NCBI GenBank assembly: GCA_963921425.1
Contig: OY992839.1
Location: 3,412,501-3,476,500 of the forward strand
Source: Dryas octopetala
Taxonomy: Eukaryota > Streptophyta > Magnoliopsida > Rosales > Rosaceae
Direction of reading: 5' to 3'
DNA length: 64,000 nt
Shown here: positions 58,603 through 64,000 of the stretch, in pieces
Layout of the letters: each line of letters begins with the position of its first letter
How positions within the stretch are numbered: the first letter of the stretch is position 1
The notes under the pieces: model-generated
Told to the model about the DNA's origin: nothing
What the model saw: the letters and a program-made list of their open reading frames with translations, nothing else
Database searches by the model: none
Made by a program: the position numbers and the translations under genes

Positions 58603-60536
58603 GTATTCTGTGTCTCTGTGTGTCAGAGTGAGAGGAGGAGGAGAGCGCGCATAAGATATAGTTAAGAAGGAAAAAAACGGCATCAATCCCGGCGTCGTTT
58701 TTTTGGGGGAATCGATAACGGACTGACGTCGTCTGCTAGGAACAAACCATAGGATAGTTAACTGTTGTTTAAATCACTCGATACGATCTCATTCTTAATC
58801 ATGTCACATTTCATCTTCAAACACAAATTAACTCGATAATAATTCATTAATTTATTATCTTGAATGATTAAACACTAATTCATAAATGTCGTATAAGTAT
58901 TATCTAATAATTTAATCTAAACTGGCTAATTTTGTGTCAAATTCAAATTAAATTAGATTTTTGATAGTACACTAGTTGTGGATTCAAGGTTTGATTTGTT
59001 TAAATCAAAGTTGTAATTCAAGTTGGCCTTAGAGTTAAAATGACATAAATCCAAGTCCAATTTATTAAAGGTTGAGGTTAATTTAATTCATACCCACTTA
59101 ATAAATTCATTCTCAAGTCAAAGTCCAATTTAAAGGTTGAGATTGATTCAATTCATACCCACTTGATGAATTCATTCTATTAGGCACCTCGGCTCTTTTT
59201 ATGGCTCATTGAGATTTAGAATCGTTGACAGTGCTTCTTAAGAACTTTTGTTTAATAATAAAATCGCTTATTCTAAGAGACACATGTAAGTTTTTATAAA
59301 AAAATTTTTAAGTAATTGATGCAAAAACATTGGAAGTTACTTTTTAAATATAATTAAAAATATTTTTATTTATTATTATTAAATGCTACTAAAAATATGT
59401 TTACCAAACTGACGACGTTGTTAATACTTTTAACTCCTAAAGAACCGTTTTTAAAGACCGATTTAGTTCACTGTTTTGGAGCTTGAGTACGAATACGAGA
59501 TCCCATTCTAATGTTTGGTATGTGCATTGGTAGAAATCTGTTATCATGACCGCATGAATTTCAGATACCAATGTAGGGGACATCTCATACCCTATCCTTC
59601 AGCCCCCTTGGATATACAATTTCCCTTTCATGATAAAGCATTTATTGCGTTTTTTTATAACCAAACTACCCTTATTAGATCTTTTTTATTTTTGTCGGGC
59701 TCATCAAGGCTATATATTGGTTACAATTTCTTTTATTTCCAAACACTATTTAAATTATAAAAAAAATAAATTTAATCATTCTAACATTTCTTATTTAAAA
59801 AAAAAATCTTATGACATTTTTTTTTTCAAATAAAATTCTTATTTGTTCTAATAAAGTCTTTTGATTATTGCTTTGTCAAATAAATATTTTTTTATTTTTT
59901 TATTTTTTGAGAGTATAAAATACAAGTTAAATTTATTAAGTTTTAACTCTGAATTAAAATCTAATATAAAAGCAACAAATCAAAACTTGACAAAAAAATT
60001 AAAAATATACTGTCAAACAATAAAAAATAACCACTTATCACTCGACGCTTGATATGTGTGAAAAAAATAAAAGATAATAAATTAATATTATATAATATAA
60101 AATAATTACAATATTCTTCAATTTTAATTAGAATTTTAAAATAACTACAATATTCTTCAATTTTAGTTAGAATTTTAAAAATCATAAGACTTTATCCAAT
60201 AAATTATAAAAGTAAAGCATTTAAATGCAAGTCTCCCTAAATTATTCATTCCCATTTCCATTCCATTCCCCTGAATGAGGAAGGGTATAAACGATTCATC
60301 CACCGAACTACAGGCCCTAAAATTAAAAAAAGAAATTTAAGCTCCTAAAGAAGACCATCACATTAAATAAAAGAAAACTTCATTGGGTAGAAAGCAAGAC
60401 AAACCCTTTGAACTGATTGTTCATCTCTCCAAAGCCCAAACCAAAAAGGCAAAACCCACATTAATTAATTTCTCATCTTCATACAAATATACATCTGCTC
60501 CCAATTTTTCTACCCTAATCTCCACAGCCCATATTC
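58603..60536. other. Promoter side of the PPR gene and AT-rich spacer
   Basis: The first 100 bases after the PPR ATG hold its leader. Around 59040-59180 a block (GTCCAATTTA...GGTTGAG...TTAATTCATACCCACTT) is repeated in tandem with period about 73. At 60095-60185 an ACAATATTCTTCAATTTTA block is repeated twice. The part near 60537 is SERF 3' UTR. No other gene is seen. Confidence 0.55.
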
Positions 60537-60830
60537 CTATTTTTTACCGCCGGCGGCGGCCTTGACGCCTCCTCCCTGCGCCGCCTTCTTCGCCAACTTC
60601 TCTTGCAGCGCTTTCGCGTCCCTGAAAGAAAAAACAATCCAAATTCAGAACCAGAATCAGACCACCTTGAAATTGGGCTTCAAAGGAATGAAATTGAGAA
60701 AGAGAGAGAAAATTGAGACCTTTCTCGGCGTTGTTCGGGAGTTAATCCATCGGTTTTGGACTGCTTGGACTTGCTGCCGGATCGGGCCTGAGCCCTGTCA
60801 CGGTCTCGCTCTCTCTGGTTTCCGCGTTCG
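60537..60830 (-). CDS. SERF/4F5-type small protein, start unresolved
   Basis: Two exons, 60720..60830 and 60537..60621 (TAG stop), join in phase and read RGNQRERDRDRAQARSGSKS, then DGLTPEQRRERDAKALQEKL and an Ala/Gly/Lys tail. This is the small EDRK-rich factor (4F5) family: a short, highly charged protein of unclear role in plants; animal homologues affect protein aggregation. The family usually starts MTRGNQRER. Here no ATG precedes RGNQ in frame: going upstream past a possible acceptor (GAAG at 60831-60834, minus) the frame meets TGA. A CT-rich leader exon appears to end at 61312 (CAG|GTAATT), but splicing it on does not supply an in-frame ATG. So the first coding bases lie in an exon I cannot find, or the start is altered. 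Confidence 0.8.
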
Positions 60831-61440
60831 CTTCAGTTAAGCCAAACAAACAAACAAACAAACACAAGCATCACAAACAAAACCACTCTCTCTCTCTCCC
60901 TCTCAAACCGTAAATTTTCCAGATAAACTCGTTTGGTTGCCGAGAAAACGCTTAACATAAAATCTATTAACGACTATAATTCAAAAAATTTCAAAGATCA
61001 TGAACAAAGAAAATCTAATCTTCCATTTATTTTCCTCGCGTTTCTTGGCAATCAAACGAGTAAAAAAAGAAAACAATTAAGATTTGGAAGAAATAGAGGG
61101 AAGAAGAAACAGATCCAAGGATATGGGTCATTATTGAATTGTGTGTGAAGCTGAAACAGCCAAACAAAGATCACAAATACAATAAGCCCCTGAAATGTCA
61201 CAAAAATCAAGCAGCAATCAATTAACGATTTTACTGCATAAATATCAAAGATTTTCAAACAATAAAACAAACACTGAAGAAAAAAAAAAAAAGAGCGGGA
61301 AAGAAAATTACCTGATCGACGTTGTGAGCTCAAAGAGAAACAGAGCGAGCGAGAGAGAAACAGAGGCTTTGTTGTTGGCATTGACGGAGAACTGGAGAAG
61401 AAGCTGACGACTAAAAAAGGGTGAGTTGTTGCGCACCAAT
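60831..61440 (-). promoter_or_regulatory. SERF leader intron, first exon and promoter
   Basis: The leader exon probably covers 61312 to about 61430. It is CT-rich on the minus strand and contains an ATG at 61381 that reads out of the SERF frame. The intron 60831-61311 has a (CAAA)n tract at about 60845-60865 and a (CT)n tract at 60887-60905. Confidence 0.5.
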
Positions 61441-61612
61441 CAATCTATGGAAGTCTCGAGAAGCCGCGGAGATTCCCTATTTTCCATTAATAAAACAAGA
61501 GCATAATTGATGATTGCGTGCTTACTGGCATTTTGTCATTTTTGGGCTGGGGAAGACATAGTCTTCCGGCCAGGCCCAGCTTAATTGGGCCTACGGTAAC
61601 AATCACTTGTAA

Positions 61613-62044
61613 GGGGTGGGCAAAACCCAATGCAAACCGATCAACCCAACCAAATTGGGTTAGATTGGTCTAATTTCTAACACCCAAAAAATGGACGTGG
61701 GTTTATAACCCGACCACCAATGGGTTAGTTAACGGGTTGAGCTCTCAAATAATCGATCAAAATTGACTTGCCCGACCTAAAAAGTATATATATTTAAATA
61801 TACATTTGGCAATACATTATTGGTTAGTTTTAGACTCATTATAGTTCTTACTTTGCATCACATATATAATGAAGTGATGAATCTAAATATTACTTGTTAA
61901 TGGGCCTTAAACTTGATTTTGAGCCTAAATCTACATGTTTTTTTGGGCCAAGCCCAAACTGTTAAAACCGACCAACCAAAATCGACTTTAATTGGTTTGG
62001 TTTGATCTACGATATGGGCCCAAAACTGAACCATGCCCACCTCT
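61613..62044. mobile_element. hAT-type MITE, 432 bases, with 8-base target duplication
   Basis: It starts GGGGTGGGCA and ends TGCCCACCTCT, inverted over about 10 of 11 bases, the signature of many plant hAT elements. The flanks are identical 8-mers ACTTGTAA (61605-61612, 62045-62052). GGGTT/AACCC motifs are repeated inside. No transposase is present. Confidence 0.88.
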
Positions 62045-62052
62045 ACTTGTAA

Positions 62053-64000
62053 TAGTTTTGCCGATTTGAATTTTCTGTTTTTCTTATTTTTGTTTATATT
62101 TAAAGGTTTATGTAACATCACTCACCACTCAAAATATTGTACGAATTTATTTCACATTTTACTCTCTACCTTTTGGATAATAAATATATGACTAAAATTA
62201 AAAATTAAGCATAAACAAGAGAATTTGAATCGATCTAGATAAACTTCATTAAGTGGACTACATTATATGACTAGTCATTCAAAATATATATATATATATG
62301 AATAAATAGGTTCCTTTGAAGGGTAATTCATCACACGAACATAATAACACAATATAATCTTTATATGCCTTGAAAATGTTAGTATACACAGCTAGAGGTG
62401 AGAACAACTGACTTTGCTTAATATCTTTATACACATTAATTGTCCTATTAATTTATTACTCCCTTTTGTATTTTAATGATCGAAAAGAAAATTGAGATGG
62501 AGCATGTAAAACAAACTTCCTTTTCTTTCTTTTATTTCAAGCTATCCCGAACATGCATTAGCTTTGCATTTGTGTCCTTTCGACGCTTACATGGCTATCT
62601 TAAATTAGCCCACGAAATTCATCTCCTTTTCTTTTTCTTGTTGAGAAAATTCATGTTCATAAAGTCTCATCAAAGTTTTAATGTCAAAACAAAAATAATG
62701 TTGGTGGTCCATGTTTTTCCCCTCTTTTGGTTTGATAGGAGTAGTTAAAATGGTAGTGGTAAAACATGTGAAGTCATCAATAACAGATCGATAAAGGAAA
62801 ATAAAATAATGCCATTTCAATATATATCAACAACCTACACCTAAATTAAAAGAAAATAATAAGATTATCATAGTTTGCATTAAAATCACTAAAAGCCAAT
62901 GATATCTATCCATAACTTGTTTCAAATACCATATATTATGGAAAATTGAAGTTTCATGGGAGATGAGTCAATATATCTGGTCAGTGGATGGGAAGGTGGA
63001 ACCAACAGTTAGCTTGCTTTGACATCCACACATCCCATTTGTTTGTAGCTTGTAATAAGTCGCTATCTCCAAGTTCATAACAACTTAAGCCACTCACCCT
63101 TCTTAGAACAAAATCGGAAAAACCACTCAACCTTCCAAACAATACCCCAAAGAAGGACAACCTTCCAACCAAATCATAATATGCATGTGAGCATGTCATT
63201 GTCATGAGACAAAAAAAAGAATCCTTCCATTTTTTTATAATGGATAAAATAAGATCAAGTTTTATTATGATTAAGAATGAAATAAAAAATTATGTTTGAG
63301 GCGTGTAAGATTAACATTTTGCTTTAGCAGTCATCCCACATTTATTCATTCTCATATAAACAAACCTTAAAAAATAATTTATATATGTCTATTCTTAATT
63401 AGAGAAATTATTCTACAAACACGAGATACACAAATATCTAACATTTGTCTTTATTGAATTGTCAAATACCTATTATTAATTTTGAAGTATCACGTCAACT
63501 TGACGAACATGCCCATATTATGACAACAGATAAGAATTTACTCACAACAAAGGTATTGACGTGGCATATATCCTTAACATTAGAGAAGGAAGAGTTGAGA
63601 CATTGAATTTTGAGACCCTTGCTACAATCATGTTGGATACTTGGATATGCCATGTCACTACTCCTAATGTAGGTAAGCAATTATCAACCCAAAAAGATCC
63701 TTCTACTTGTAGTTTATTGCTCAACACAATCTAAATCTCATCATAACCTAGCTAGGTCACTTCTAGTCCATACTAGAAAGCCATGAATGACAATTTCCCG
63801 CAAACAAAGGGAAGAGAGGGGACCTAGTGCTCCCCCATATGACTCGTTCCACTGCCCAAACCCTCCAAACACTCGTTTTCTCTCCCCATCCCACATTTTG
63901 AGAGAGAAAATCGGAAACTAGAAAACTAAATTACCAAACAAAAATAGAGAGAAAATCACCATCACCCATCAAACAACACTTAAAAAAAGAAACTAACAAA
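62053..64000. other. Terminal spacer, possibly ending in a leader of a gene beyond the window
   Basis: AT-rich with an (AT)n tract at 62287-62300. No coding frame is convincing. The last 150 bases (63850-64000) change to C/A/T-rich, GAGAGA-containing sequence like a 5' leader on the plus strand, so a gene may start just after the window. Confidence 0.45.

Overview
This is plant nuclear DNA, most likely from a dicot and probably a woody rosid. The evidence is intron-rich genes with GT-AG introns, AT-rich spacers, long microsatellites, dense MITEs, and plant-only proteins (a DCL3-type Dicer, a SEC14-like SFH protein, a PPR protein, a trihelix factor). I cannot name the species.

Layout. Positions 1-1351 hold the 3' end of an SFH phosphatidylinositol-transfer gene (+). 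Positions 1352-8150 are a repeat-rich spacer with a fold-back locus and a direct duplication. Positions 8153-17671 (-) are a complete DICER-LIKE 3 gene, which I rebuilt as 25 exons with consistent phase (1,658 aa). A single-exon trihelix gene follows at 19457-20347 (+). Positions 21606-26954 are a complete PIF/Harbinger DNA transposon with TTA target duplications, a two-exon Myb/SANT-like ORF1, an intact DDE transposase, and an unexpected third ORF encoding a three-repeat cysteine protein. Positions 28345-38946 (-) encode EAF1, the large scaffold of the plant NuA4 acetyltransferase (21 coding exons, 2,046 aa, plus a 5' UTR exon near 40.6 kb).

Positions 42.4-44.1 kb hold three inverted-repeat elements, followed by a short copy of a DCL3 exon/intron piece. 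Positions 45.5-51.6 kb form a large inverted repeat. One of its arms is split by a 4.77 kb CACTA element (TSD AGA) that carries the first two exons of CDC48 and another spliced gene fragment. A minisatellite-like reading frame and a Copia LTR remnant follow near 52.7-53.3 kb. Positions 55598-58602 (-) are a three-exon, probably organellar, PPR gene. Positions 60537-60830 (-) encode a SERF/4F5 small protein. A hAT-type MITE lies at 61613-62044, and the last 2 kb is spacer that ends in 5'-leader-like sequence.

The host genes are ordinary housekeeping or chromatin genes. DCL3 makes the 24-nt siRNAs of RNA-directed DNA methylation and EAF1 organises H4/H2A.Z acetylation, but nothing in the sequence shows that their proximity is functional. 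The less ordinary material is in the transposons: the third Harbinger ORF, the CACTA gene capture, and several fold-back loci that could be sources of small RNA.
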